Positions 18,057 through 26,956 are shown, counted from the stretch's first letter. The stretch is 64,000 nt of DNA from Gordonia insulae (GCF_003855095.1 NZ_CP033972.1:4464001-4528000); one strand, 5' to 3'. The notes: a model not told the origin generated them from the sequence alone. Translations and numbers: made by a program.

Positions 18057-19076
18057 ATGCCCGAGCACACGAACGGGTCGACCAAGGCGCCGACGATGGC
18101 AGACGTCGCCGCACGTGCCGGAGTCTCGCGTGCACTCGTGTCGACGGTGTTCCGAAACGTGCCGGGTGCCAGTCCGACGACCCGCGAACGCGTGCTCAAG
18201 GCCGCCGCCGACCTCGGCTACCGCGTGGACAACCGTGCCCGTACGTTGCGGAGCAATCGGACTGGTTTGGTGGGAGTCGTCTTTCGCGTCCAGGATGCTT
18301 TTCACTCCGACTTCGTCGAGGCGCTGTACCCGGTGGCCGACAAGAGTCGCTTCAACCTCGTCCTGAGCGCCACGACACGCGCCCGATCCGAAGTGGACGC
18401 GGCCGAGGCGTTGTTCGACGACAGGTGCGAGGCGCTGATCCTGGTGGCACCGCAGATGCCGGACACCCAGTTGATCGATCTGGCCCAGCGCAGCCCGACG
18501 ATCGTCGTCGGCCGCAAGATCCGCTCCACCGCAGTCGATGTCGTTCGCACCCCCGACGAGGAAGTGGTGCGCCTCGCCGTCGACCACCTCGTGTCGCAGG
18601 GGCACCGCCGAATCGCACACCTTGACGGAAGGTCCATCCGCGGCTCGGTCGACCGGCGGCGCAGCTACCTCAAGGCCATGCGCGGACTCGGCCTCGAGGA
18701 GCACGCCACCGTCATCGCCGGCGGCAACACGGAGATCGAAGGCATGCGGGCTGCCGAGACCATCCTCGCCGCGCCAGTGCGCCCGACAGCGATCCTGGCG
18801 TTCAACGACACCCTCGCCGTTGGCCTCATGTTCGGCCTCCGGCAAAGCGGAGTCGCTGTCCCCGAAGAGATCTCGGTGATCGGCTACGACGACATCCACA
18901 TGTCGGCGCTGCCGTTCATCAATCTGACCACCGTTGGCCAGGACGCCACCGCGACGGCGCGCGGGGTGCTCGACCAGGTGGCCGGACGCCTCGACGACAA
19001 GTCTCCGGCAGGCAGCGAAAGGCTCGTCCCGCCCTACCTCAAAGTCCGCACCACCACGGCGAGACCGACGAGCTGA
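18057..19076 (+). CDS. LacI family transcriptional regulator
   Basis: The 339-residue regulator starts with a LacI helix-turn-helix (TMADVAARAGVSRALVSTVF, about residues 8-27), a hinge region ending in NRARTLRSNRTG, and a periplasmic-binding-like effector domain with VIGYDDIHMSAL and PPYLKVRTTT at the end. ATG 18057 was chosen because GGAAGGAG lies 4-11 bases before it. Four matching operators (14941, 14958, 17942, 18010) flank its own gene and the P450 and creatininase operons, so it is very probably the repressor of both and of itself. The inducer is unknown; sugars and cyclitols are usual for the family. Confidence 0.92.
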   Translation: MPEHTNGSTKAPTMADVAARAGVSRALVSTVFRNVPGASPTTRERVLKAAADLGYRVDNRARTLRSNRTGLVGVVFRVQDAFHSDFVEALYPVADKSRFNLVLSATTRARSEVDAAEALFDDRCEALILVAPQMPDTQLIDLAQRSPTIVVGRKIRSTAVDVVRTPDEEVVRLAVDHLVSQGHRRIAHLDGRSIRGSVDRRRSYLKAMRGLGLEEHATVIAGGNTEIEGMRAAETILAAPVRPTAILAFNDTLAVGLMFGLRQSGVAVPEEISVIGYDDIHMSALPFINLTTVGQDATATARGVLDQVAGRLDDKSPAGSERLVPPYLKVRTTTARPTS

Positions 19077-19195
19077 GCCGGCCGCGGCCGCGTCGCCGAA
19101 GTGGACCTACCACCGTTCACGCACCGGTGTGCGCGCACGATCGCGACGACCTCGGTCAGGAAGCGCAGGCCAGGAGGGGTGGCCACGTCACCGCC

Positions 19196-20101
19196 TCAGC
19201 CGAACTCGGCGGCCACCTGGGCGGCCCGACGCAGTTGTTCGGGATCGGAGCTGGTGGGGATGAGCTGGACCTCGTCGGTCCCGAGGTCGGCGAAACGCCG
19301 AAGTGTGGCAGCGAGCTCCTTCTCGGTGCCGGCCCATCCGGTGGTCGGCGCGATGGCGTCGACGAAGTCGGCGGGGATCCAGTTCATGTAGTGACGGAGA
19401 TGGCGGTGCACCTGTTCGCGTGGGTCGTCGCCGGTCCCGTCGCGATTGCCGAGTGCGAACCAGAACGACGTGGCCAGGTGGGGAGCCGGTTTGGCGGCGT
19501 CTGCCCACGCGGCGCGGGCGACGTCGAACAGTTCGTTCTGCTTGGCCAGGTCGAGGTCGAGGGTCACCCCGGCGACGCCGCTCGCCCAGGCCGCGGCGCT
19601 GCGGATCGTCTTGGGGCCGGTCGTCCCGACGTGGAGCTCGGGTCCGCCCGCCTGCACCGGGCCGGGTCCGACGGGCAGCACCGACTCGGTGATCTTCTCC
19701 CCGGCCCAGACGCGGCGCATGATGTCGACCCGATCGGCCATGCCGCGGATGTTCTGGGTCGCGGTGTCGGCGCCCACGGCGTGGTAATCCTCGTGACGAC
19801 CGCCGATGCCGAGGCCGACGGTCAGCCGCCCGCCACAGAGCATGTCGCCGGTCGCCAGGGCCTTGGCGAGCATCACCGGGTCGTGCAACTGCGGGACGAC
19901 GACGGTGGTCACCAGCCGGACGCGGCGCGTCCACGCCGACAACGCGCCGAGCAGGGTGAGGGCGTCGGGATTGTCGAACGCGATGCGCTCACCCCAGCAG
20001 AGGGAGGAGAAGGGGCCGTCGTCGATCTCGGTGGCCCAGGTCCGCAGCAGGTCGGCGTCGAGACCGGGTTCCATCACCGGCATGGTCATTCCGATGCGCA
20101 T
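19196..20101 (-). CDS. Luciferase-like (LLM class) probably F420-dependent oxidoreductase
   Basis: This 301-residue bacterial-luciferase-fold protein has strands and loops typical of actinobacterial F420-dependent enzymes: MRIGMTMPVME at the start, RVRLVTTVVVPQLHDPVMLA in the middle and GGRLTVGLGIGGRHEDY around the cofactor site. Such enzymes use F420 or FMN for hydride transfer; the substrate cannot be inferred. It converges on the LacI gene across a 119-base gap in which nothing else was seen, and lies 56 bases downstream of the methylase gene on the same strand. Confidence 0.82.
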   Translation of the reverse strand: MRIGMTMPVMEPGLDADLLRTWATEIDDGPFSSLCWGERIAFDNPDALTLLGALSAWTRRVRLVTTVVVPQLHDPVMLAKALATGDMLCGGRLTVGLGIGGRHEDYHAVGADTATQNIRGMADRVDIMRRVWAGEKITESVLPVGPGPVQAGGPELHVGTTGPKTIRSAAAWASGVAGVTLDLDLAKQNELFDVARAAWADAAKPAPHLATSFWFALGNRDGTGDDPREQVHRHLRHYMNWIPADFVDAIAPTTGWAGTEKELAATLRRFADLGTDEVQLIPTSSDPEQLRRAAQVAAEFG

Positions 20102-20157
20102 CCCGGAGTTGTAGCACGACGGACCGTCCCCGCGGTGACGTGTGCGTCGGATGGGCC

Positions 20158-21306
20158 TCAGCGTTTGTCGACGAGGAACAGGTGTTCGGTGACGTGAACA
20201 CCTCGGCCTCGCAGATTCCGGCTGCCGCGGAAGGTGTTGTAGCGCGACCGGAACTCGGTCACGGTGCCGACAGCGGAAAGGATCTCGAGCATCTGCGCGG
20301 GAGGGATGAACCCCTCGTCGTTGAACGAGACGATGAGGAACCGGGCGTCGAGGGCGACGGCCAGATCCGCGAACAGCGTCGCCGATTCCCGACGGACGTT
20401 GTAGCCCGACCGTTTCCAGTCGACCGGGATGCCGGACACCGGGCTGATCTCCGTTGGTCGACGGTGATCCACCAGGAGGTTGAGCATGAAGTAGTTGGAG
20501 CCGTAGGGATGCTGGTTGTACGGCGGATCGAGGTAGGCGAGGTCGACCGGGCCGACGACGTCGGGCAGGGCGTTGGCGTCGATCTGCAGCACACGTTTGA
20601 CGGCGTCGTGGCGACTCAGCACGGGCGGCGACAGCCGGATCGCACCCAGGATGCGCACCAGCGCGTCGTCGCCGGAACCGCCGAAGCGGCCGAGGCCGGT
20701 GAGGCGATCCTTGTGGAATCCCTTGAAGATGCCGGACGTGTTCGCATGGATCGACGCGGCGGAGAGCAACGGCGCCAACAGAAATGGCCGATATCGGAGT
20801 TCGGTCTGCTGGATGAGGGTCGCGTACGCGTCGAGTCGGCGGGCGTTGTCACGGGTGTAGAAGACGCGTTCGCCCGGGCGGATCGCGAGGTCGTCGGCCG
20901 GTGCGTAGAGATCCTCGATGAACCCGCCGACCGAGAACCCGTCGTCGACGGTGGCATTGATCCGGTCCATCAGCGACGCGACGGTACCGAGGTCGACGTC
21001 GGCCCGGTTGGTGAGATGGCACTCGCTCATCACCCGCGCATACGACTCGAGATCATTGGCGATGACCGTGTGGGCGCGTGATTTCAGCAGCCTGGAGACG
21101 ACGCCACTGCCCGAGAAGGCGTCGAGCACGCTCATCTTGTGGCCGAGCTGCGCCTGGACCTGCGCGGCGGCCCGATCGATGAGGGGGAGCAGGGCCCGCT
21201 TGTTGCCGATGTAGGTGAGCAGCTGATCGGACAGGAAACGCGGATCCTCGGGCGCGGCAACGTCCATCGTGGGTGGCTCGGGATCGCGGCTCACCTGCGT
21301 GGTCAC
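20158..21306 (-). CDS. D12 class DNA adenine N6-methyltransferase
   Basis: This 382-residue protein has motif X-like YIGNKRALLPLI near residue 32, SAM-binding motif I VLDAFSGSGVVSRLL and the catalytic motif IV DPPYNQHPYGSNYF, in the order of alpha-class (D12, Dam/DpnM-like) adenine methyltransferases. The GTG start at 21306 is the first good start; an ATG 13 codons later is an alternative. No restriction endonuclease or specificity gene lies nearby, so it seems to be an orphan methylase. Its target is unknown. A methylase this close to core genes could serve regulation or defence against a restriction enzyme elsewhere. Confidence 0.85.
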   Translation of the reverse strand: MTTQVSRDPEPPTMDVAAPEDPRFLSDQLLTYIGNKRALLPLIDRAAAQVQAQLGHKMSVLDAFSGSGVVSRLLKSRAHTVIANDLESYARVMSECHLTNRADVDLGTVASLMDRINATVDDGFSVGGFIEDLYAPADDLAIRPGERVFYTRDNARRLDAYATLIQQTELRYRPFLLAPLLSAASIHANTSGIFKGFHKDRLTGLGRFGGSGDDALVRILGAIRLSPPVLSRHDAVKRVLQIDANALPDVVGPVDLAYLDPPYNQHPYGSNYFMLNLLVDHRRPTEISPVSGIPVDWKRSGYNVRRESATLFADLAVALDARFLIVSFNDEGFIPPAQMLEILSAVGTVTEFRSRYNTFRGSRNLRGRGVHVTEHLFLVDKR

Positions 21307-21350
21307 CTCGCAGCTCGGCAGGGCGTCTGATGGACTGCGGCCTCATCGTC

Positions 21351-22568
21351 TCACGAGGAGGCACCTGTCGGGGTGCGGTCGGCCGGTTCCGTCGTCCGCG
21401 ACCGCCCGGTCCGGTGCAGTCGCGCATAGCTGCTGTGCCAGAGCCATTCGAGGGGACCACGCTCGAATCGTCGGAGCCACAGCCGCGAGAGCACCATCAG
21501 CACGACGGTGATGCCGAGGAACAGTCCGATCGTCGCGGGCACCACGGTGGTCGGGTCGAGGCGTGCGGCCAGGCCGAGTCCCCACCCGTAACAGATCGCA
21601 CCGGCCAGTGCGTTCTGGAAGACATAGCAGCTCAACGCCGTCCGGCCGATCGGGGAGAGGGCGCGGCCGAGGACTCCAGGCGACCGGCCGTCGGCGTAGA
21701 ACGCCGCGATCGCCGCGAGGATCCCGAGTGCGACGATCGGCGCGAGCAGGTAGCGGCCGATGATCAGGCCGGCGTCGCCGCCGGTGATGCCGACGACGAG
21801 GTCGATCGGAAACGCGACGCCGAGTCCGAAAACCATCAGCCGCCTCCGCAGCCGGCCGGCCGACGGTACGCGTGTCGTCGGTTCGAGGACGCCTGCCCGC
21901 AGGAGCGCGGCGCCGACGAGGAACAGCGCCACCGACATCGGCAGGATCATGACGACCTCGGCGCGGAACAGCGCGATGTGCTCGGCACGGAACACGACGA
22001 GATCGAGGAACGAGCCGTCGGCGTACGGATTGGGGGACAGCGGTTGTGCTCGGTCGGTCGGTGGGGCGGTCGCGAGCGCGGTGACGATCAGGGTCAGCAG
22101 CAGCAGATGGATGACTGCGGCGATGATCAGCGCGACATGTTGTCGCCGGATGGTCGTCGACAGGATGAACGCCACGATCAGGCCGGTGACGGCGTAACCC
22201 ATCAGGACGTCGAACTCGGTGAAGAGGAAGTAGTTGACGGTGCCGTCGACGAAGAGCAGTGCTGCGCGCCAGGGATAACCGCCGGGCCACGGTTCGCCAC
22301 GACGTTCCGCGGAACGTTGCTGGATGGCGAGACCGATGCCGAACATGATCGTGAGCAGGCCGAGGAACTTACCCTGGGCGAGCTGCTGCAGGACGTCCTG
22401 GACCAGGGACCACGCCCCGGTCGCCTCGTGGGTGCCGTTGAGGTAGCCGACCAGGCCGTCGACGTTGGTGAAGATCCAGATGTTGGTGGCCAGCGTCCCG
22501 AGAATGGCGACGCCACGCGCGACGTCGAGGGCGGCGAAGCGTCGGGGTGCGGTGGGCAGGTCCGTCAC
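21351..22568 (-). CDS. DUF418 family membrane protein
   Basis: The 405-residue protein begins with the family signature RFAALDVARGVAILGTLATN and ends with the DUF418 domain (ALSPIGRTALSCYVFQNALA; RFERGPLEWLWHS). About ten membrane helices are visible. DUF418 proteins are related to acyltransferase-3-like membrane enzymes but have no settled function. The GTG start at 22568 directly follows GGAGGAACC and gives the conserved N-terminus. It is divergent from a TetR gene with an inverted repeat between them, so it is probably repressed by that TetR. Confidence 0.85.
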   Translation of the reverse strand: MTDLPTAPRRFAALDVARGVAILGTLATNIWIFTNVDGLVGYLNGTHEATGAWSLVQDVLQQLAQGKFLGLLTIMFGIGLAIQQRSAERRGEPWPGGYPWRAALLFVDGTVNYFLFTEFDVLMGYAVTGLIVAFILSTTIRRQHVALIIAAVIHLLLLTLIVTALATAPPTDRAQPLSPNPYADGSFLDLVVFRAEHIALFRAEVVMILPMSVALFLVGAALLRAGVLEPTTRVPSAGRLRRRLMVFGLGVAFPIDLVVGITGGDAGLIIGRYLLAPIVALGILAAIAAFYADGRSPGVLGRALSPIGRTALSCYVFQNALAGAICYGWGLGLAARLDPTTVVPATIGLFLGITVVLMVLSRLWLRRFERGPLEWLWHSSYARLHRTGRSRTTEPADRTPTGASS

Positions 22569-22655
22569 GGTTCCTCCGTCGTCGTCGGGAGTCGTCCAGG
22601 GGGCAATGCGCACTCGATCTTGGTGGCACGACTGTGTTGGCAACGCGGCCTAAGC

Positions 22656-22671
22656 TAGCACAGCTGAGCTA
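22656..22671. promoter_or_regulatory. Probable TetR operator between divergent genes
   Basis: TAGCACAGCTGAGCTA is a 16-base palindrome with one mismatched pair. It ends 10 bases before the TetR start codon and 88 bases before the DUF418 start, so it could control both. Confidence 0.6.
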
Positions 22672-22681
22672 CCATGCGGAA

Positions 22682-23266
22682 GTGCCCAAACTGATCGACC
22701 ACGACGCCCGACGAGCCGAGATCGCGGAGGCGCTCTGGCGGGTGGTGCTCCGCGACGGGGTGTCGGCGGTGTCGATCCGGGACGTCGCCGCCGAGGCGGG
22801 GATCTCCGCCGGGTCGTTGCGACATGTGTTCGCCGACAAGGAGGAGATGCTCGCGTTCTCGATGCGGCTGATCTACCTGCGGGTCGGCGAACGCGTCGTC
22901 GAGCATGCGGCGATCCGCGACCCGCTGCGGCGCGCGGAGGCGATGCTGTCGGAGGTCCTGCCCTTCGACGATGTGCGCCGGGTCGAGATGCACGTGAATC
23001 TGGCGCTGGTCACCGATGCGGTCGCACATCCGGGGCTGGCCGAGGCCGGACTCGAGGCGCACGACGGTCTGCGGGCACTGTGTCGGCGGGTGCTCACCGA
23101 TCTGAGCGACCACGGGCTCGTCGACGGGCGGCACGATCTGGAGGCGGAGGCGATGAGACTGCACGCTCTTGTCGACGGGCTGGCGGTGCATCTGCTGCTC
23201 GGGCACAACGACGCGCCCGCCCGGGTGCGGCGGCTGGTCCGGGATCACCTGGGGTCGTTGCGATGA
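22682..23266 (+). CDS. TetR family regulator (BetI-like)
   Basis: The 194-residue regulator has its helix-turn-helix at residues 10-55 (AEIAEALWRVVLRDG; VAAEAGISAGSLRHVFADKE). GTG 22682 was chosen because PKLIDHDARRAEIAEAL is the usual start of this subgroup; it has no good ribosome site, and the palindrome at 22656 leaves little room for a leader, so the mRNA may be nearly leaderless. It is divergent from the DUF418 gene, which is the obvious target. Confidence 0.85.
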   Translation: MPKLIDHDARRAEIAEALWRVVLRDGVSAVSIRDVAAEAGISAGSLRHVFADKEEMLAFSMRLIYLRVGERVVEHAAIRDPLRRAEAMLSEVLPFDDVRRVEMHVNLALVTDAVAHPGLAEAGLEAHDGLRALCRRVLTDLSDHGLVDGRHDLEAEAMRLHALVDGLAVHLLLGHNDAPARVRRLVRDHLGSLR

Positions 23267-23291
23267 GGGGCGCGCCCGCAGGTCCCGCTCT

Positions 23292-23355
23292 CCGGAAACC
23301 GCCCCGCCGGAAACCGCCCCGCCGGAAAACCGCCCCCGCCGGAAAAGCGCCCCCG
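23292..23355. repeat. Four tandem 15-17 bp GC-rich units
   Basis: Units CCGGAAACCGCCCCG (twice, 15 bp) and two 17-bp variants follow each other from 23292, 23307, 23322 and 23339. They start 26 bases after the TetR stop and run into the left arm of the hairpin at 23350. Confidence 0.75.
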
Positions 23356-23426
23356 AAATGCGCCCTCCGTAGCAGGGCCATCGACGCATTGTCGACGGGT
23401 TCGCTACGGAGGGCGCTTTTCGGGGG
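23350..23426. terminator. Long inverted repeat between convergent genes
   Basis: Arms 23350-23373 and 23403-23426 pair over 24 bases with one mismatch and enclose a 29-base loop. It lies between the TetR gene (+) and the end of the MarR operon (-), 22 bases past the latter's stop. It fits a bidirectional terminator, although 24 bp is unusually long. Confidence 0.7.
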
Positions 23427-23447
23427 CCGGGCCTGCCCGGGTAGTCG

Positions 23448-26111
23448 CTACGACACAGCCGGACTCCGGCCCGCACCCAAACCGATGTCGGCGACGTTGC
23501 GCTCACCCGCCACGACCTGAACCTGGACGGCGGCGGGCTCGTACATGTTGGCGACGATGGTGAACTGGGCGTCGGTGAGACCCTCGATCCGGTATCGACC
23601 GTCCGCGTCGGTGGTCACCGATGCGACGATCGTCTGCTCGGGTCCGATGGCCGACACGGTGGCACCCTCCAGCGGTGTGCCGTCGGCGGTGCGCACCGAA
23701 CCCTGCACGCCGCCGATGGCGACCAGCAGCAGTTCGATCCCGTTGTGCGAGGACGCGTCCACGGTCACCAGCTGGCTCGTCGGCTGGTAACCGGGAACCG
23801 ACGCCGTCACCGCGACCGTGTCACCCTGCGCCAGGCCGGCGATGGCGAAGCGGCCCTCGGAGTCGGCGTGCACCTGGGTGACCACCGCGCCGGACTGATC
23901 GGTGACGACCAGACTCGCGGCCAGGGGCCGCTGCGCGTCACGCACGACGCCCCGCACCGTCGATCCGCCGGCCAGCGCGAAGTCCCGCCGGAAGATCAGG
24001 TCGCCGACCACCGACACCGTGAGGGCGCGCGGAGAGCGGCCCGGTGCCGTCGCGATCACCGTGTAGGTCCCGTCGGCCAGATCGTGGATGCCGTACGACC
24101 CGTCGGCGTGCACCGCGGCGGAGCCCGCCTGATGGCCGCGGACATCGGTCACGGTGACCGCGGAATCAGCCAGCGGCACTCCGTCGGCCGTGGTGATCCG
24201 ACCGGCGATACGCGGCCGCTCGGCCTGCGATCCGGCCGTTCCGGCCGACGTCAGACGATGCCGGGGCAGGGAGTCCGCTGCCGCGGCCGACCGCGGTTCG
24301 TCGATCAACTCCGACGGTGTCCCGACTCCCGCGTCGGCGGCCACCGCCGCCAGTTCCGCTCCCACGGTCTCCGGCATCAGCGGTGCCTTCTTCGATCCAC
24401 CGGTGAACAGCGACGCGATCGCACCCAGGACGCAGCAGATCAGGGCGAAGGTGAACGCCGCCGTCAGGCCGTCGGAGAACGGATCGCTGATCAGATGCGG
24501 GAAGAACTCCAGTCCGGTGAGGTGATCGACGCTCGACTGTGGAAGTCCCTGCAGCGCTTGACCACCCACCTCCCGAATGGGGTTGTAGCCGAGGAAGGCG
24601 GCGAACAGGATGCCGACCGTCGGCAGATGTGCGATGCCGTTGGCGGTCGCGTCCGGCATGCCGTTGGCGGTCAGTCCACTCAGCATGGCGGTCGGCAGGT
24701 GCTTGCTCAGACCCGCGATCATCAGTGAGAAGAACAGTCCGATCGACAACACCATGGCCGCGTTCTGGAACGTCGTCATCATGCCCGCGCCCGATCCCCG
24801 CGACGTGATCGGCAGGCTGTTCATCACCTCGGCGCGGTTCGGCGAGGCGAAGAGCCCCATGCCGATTCCGTTGATGAGCATGATCACCGCGAACACCCAG
24901 TAGGTGAAGTCCACGGGGATCGCGATCAGCGCCGCGAACGTACCCGCGGTGATCAGCATGCCGATGGTGGTGAACCACTTGGTGCCCAGGCGGTCGGAGA
25001 GGAAGCCGGAGACCGGCGCGCTCAGCAGGAAGCCGATGGTCATCGGCACCATGTAGATGCCCGCCCACAGCGGGGTGCGGGAGTAGTCGAAGCCGTGCTG
25101 CGGCAGCCAGATGCCCTGCAACCAGATGATCAGGATGAACTGCAGGCCACCACGTCCGATGGAGGCCATCAGGTTGGCGAGGTTGCCGAATGCGAACGAC
25201 CGGTTCTTGAACAGCGACAGTTCGAAGAGGGGACTGTCGACCTTGGTCTCGATGAACACGAACGCGATCAACACGATCACGCCACCGATGAGCCCGGTGA
25301 GGACCCACGGGTTGCCCCACCCCATGTTGGATGTCCCGTACGGCTGGATGCCGTAGGTGATCGCGATCAGGATCGCGATGAGTCCGACCGCGAACGTGAT
25401 GTTGCCCCACCAGTCCATCTTGGCGCGACGGCGCTCGCCGGTGTCGTGCAGCTTGAGGTAGGCCCAGATGGTGCCGACGACGCCGAAGGGCACCGAGACG
25501 AGGAAGATGAAGTGCCACTGGATCGGTGCGAGCACGCCGCCGATCAGCAGGCCCAGGAACGAACCGGCGATCGCCGCGACACCGTTGATGCCCATGGCGA
25601 GTCCGCGTTGGTTGGCGGGGAAGGCGTCGGTGAGGATGGCCGAGGAGTTCGCCATCAGGAACGCGCCGCCGACGCCCTGGATGATGCGCCAGAAGATCAG
25701 CCAGATCGCGGCCTCGCTGCCGTCGAACCAGGTGATCGCCAGAAAGATCGATGACACGGTGAAGATGGCGAAGCCCATGTTGTACATGCGGGCTCGGCCG
25801 AACATGTCGCCGAGACGGCCGAAGCTCACCACCAGCACGGCGGTGACGACCAGGAAGCCCATCATCATCCACAGCAGATAGCTGGTGTTCTGCGGCTCGA
25901 GGGGATTGAGGTTGATGCCCTTGAAGATGTCCGGCAGGGCGATGAGCACGATCGAGCTGTTGATCGTGGCGATGAGCATGCCCAACGTGGTGTTCGACAG
26001 CGCGATCCACTTGTAGTTGGGCCCGAGTTCGTCGAGCGTTCGTTGCCGGGACGGTCGCGCGGCGCTACCCGCGGCGCGCGCGTCGGCTTCGGCGACTGCA
26101 TGATTCGACAT
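23448..26111 (-). CDS. 14-TM MFS exporter with three C-terminal carboxypeptidase-regulatory-like domains
   Basis: The 887-residue protein is a DHA2-type MFS pump (about 40-570) with motif A SFGRLGDMFGRARMYN and a helix-5 segment GINGVAAIAGSFLGLLIGG. After a linker of about 60 residues come three beta-sandwich repeats (about 634-713, 714-799, 800-880), each with a start like RIAGRITTADGVPLADSAVT, a DGSYGIHDLADGTY-type centre and a closing strand. These resemble carboxypeptidase-D regulatory / Cna-B-like domains. Normal DHA2 pumps end near residue 550. Last gene of the MarR operon, 35 bases after the YceI-fusion gene. The tail may bind substrate or the partner proteins of the operon; this is inference. 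Confidence 0.88.
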   Translation of the reverse strand: MSNHAVAEADARAAGSAARPSRQRTLDELGPNYKWIALSNTTLGMLIATINSSIVLIALPDIFKGINLNPLEPQNTSYLLWMMMGFLVVTAVLVVSFGRLGDMFGRARMYNMGFAIFTVSSIFLAITWFDGSEAAIWLIFWRIIQGVGGAFLMANSSAILTDAFPANQRGLAMGINGVAAIAGSFLGLLIGGVLAPIQWHFIFLVSVPFGVVGTIWAYLKLHDTGERRRAKMDWWGNITFAVGLIAILIAITYGIQPYGTSNMGWGNPWVLTGLIGGVIVLIAFVFIETKVDSPLFELSLFKNRSFAFGNLANLMASIGRGGLQFILIIWLQGIWLPQHGFDYSRTPLWAGIYMVPMTIGFLLSAPVSGFLSDRLGTKWFTTIGMLITAGTFAALIAIPVDFTYWVFAVIMLINGIGMGLFASPNRAEVMNSLPITSRGSGAGMMTTFQNAAMVLSIGLFFSLMIAGLSKHLPTAMLSGLTANGMPDATANGIAHLPTVGILFAAFLGYNPIREVGGQALQGLPQSSVDHLTGLEFFPHLISDPFSDGLTAAFTFALICCVLGAIASLFTGGSKKAPLMPETVGAELAAVAADAGVGTPSELIDEPRSAAAADSLPRHRLTSAGTAGSQAERPRIAGRITTADGVPLADSAVTVTDVRGHQAGSAAVHADGSYGIHDLADGTYTVIATAPGRSPRALTVSVVGDLIFRRDFALAGGSTVRGVVRDAQRPLAASLVVTDQSGAVVTQVHADSEGRFAIAGLAQGDTVAVTASVPGYQPTSQLVTVDASSHNGIELLLVAIGGVQGSVRTADGTPLEGATVSAIGPEQTIVASVTTDADGRYRIEGLTDAQFTIVANMYEPAAVQVQVVAGERNVADIGLGAGRSPAVS

Positions 26112-26146
26112 GTGTGCCTTTCAGGTCAGGAGGAGTTCGGGTCGGT

Positions 26147-26956
26147 TCAGGAGCTGGTGCGGACGGCCTGGATGTCGAGGCTCACGGTCGCGGTGCTGCC
26201 GATCTGAGCCACTCCGCTGATCAGCTTGTCGTCGAAACTGATCCCGAAGTCGTTGCGTTGCAGCGACCCGGTGGCGCGGAAGCCGGCGCGGTGACCACCC
26301 CACGGGTCGTCGACCTCACCGAGATAGGTCAGTTCGAGGGACACCGGCACTGCGGTGCCGCGCAGCGTCAGAGTGCCCGAGAGCGTCCACGCCTCATCGG
26401 TCGACGGCCGCACCTGCGACGCCCGGAACTCGGCGATCGGGTACTGCTCGGCGTCGAAGAACGCGTCGGAACGAAGGTGGTCGTCGCGGGTCCGGTTGTC
26501 GGTGTCGATGCTCGCCGTCTTGATCTCGGCGATCACCGCCGACTTCTCGATGTCCTCGGCCACCTCGATCTGACCGGTGAAGTCGCCGAAACGTCCTCGG
26601 ATGGTGGCGATCCCGAAATGACGGACACTGATCTCGATGGTCGAATGGCCGGGGTCGATCTCCCAGCGGCCGGTCGCCGGGACGGGTGCGCCGCCCGCGC
26701 GGGCAGCGGTGATCTGTCCGAGATTCAGCGCGCCGGAACCGGATACGACCGCAACGCGAGCGGTCGGTTGATAGCCCTCGGCCGTGATCACCGCGGTATA
26801 GGTGCCGGTGCCGATGTCGGCGGCGACCAGGGCGCCATCCGCGTCGGCGCGCACGATGGCCTGCTGTTCGCCGGCCTGCGACATGACGGTCATCACCGCT
26901 CCCTCGAGGGCACGGCCGGTGGAGGTCGACACGCGTGCCGTGATCGTTCCGCTCAT
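26147..26956 (-). CDS. YceI-family lipid-binding protein with N-terminal carboxypeptidase-regulatory-like domain
   Basis: The 269-residue protein has a beta-sandwich repeat at about 1-85 (SGTITARVSTSTGRALEGAV; GTGTYTAVITAEGYQPTARV) and a YceI lipocalin-like domain at about 93-266 (WEIDPGHSTIEISVRHFG; RTRDDHLRSDAFFDAEQYP; GLRNDFGI-type strand LQRNDFGISFDDKL). YceI proteins bind isoprenoid or long-chain lipids in a barrel. No signal peptide is visible, so it is probably cytoplasmic, unlike most exported YceI proteins. The ATG overlaps the preceding stop (ATGA), pointing to coupled translation. Confidence 0.9.
   Translation of the reverse strand: MSGTITARVSTSTGRALEGAVMTVMSQAGEQQAIVRADADGALVAADIGTGTYTAVITAEGYQPTARVAVVSGSGALNLGQITAARAGGAPVPATGRWEIDPGHSTIEISVRHFGIATIRGRFGDFTGQIEVAEDIEKSAVIAEIKTASIDTDNRTRDDHLRSDAFFDAEQYPIAEFRASQVRPSTDEAWTLSGTLTLRGTAVPVSLELTYLGEVDDPWGGHRAGFRATGSLQRNDFGISFDDKLISGVAQIGSTATVSLDIQAVRTSS

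Noticed and set aside
19127..20197. Long open frame on the + strand opposite the luciferase-like gene
   Set aside because: Composition is Gly/Arg/Asp-rich without domain motifs; the minus strand encodes a clear conserved protein. High GC leaves long antisense frames open.
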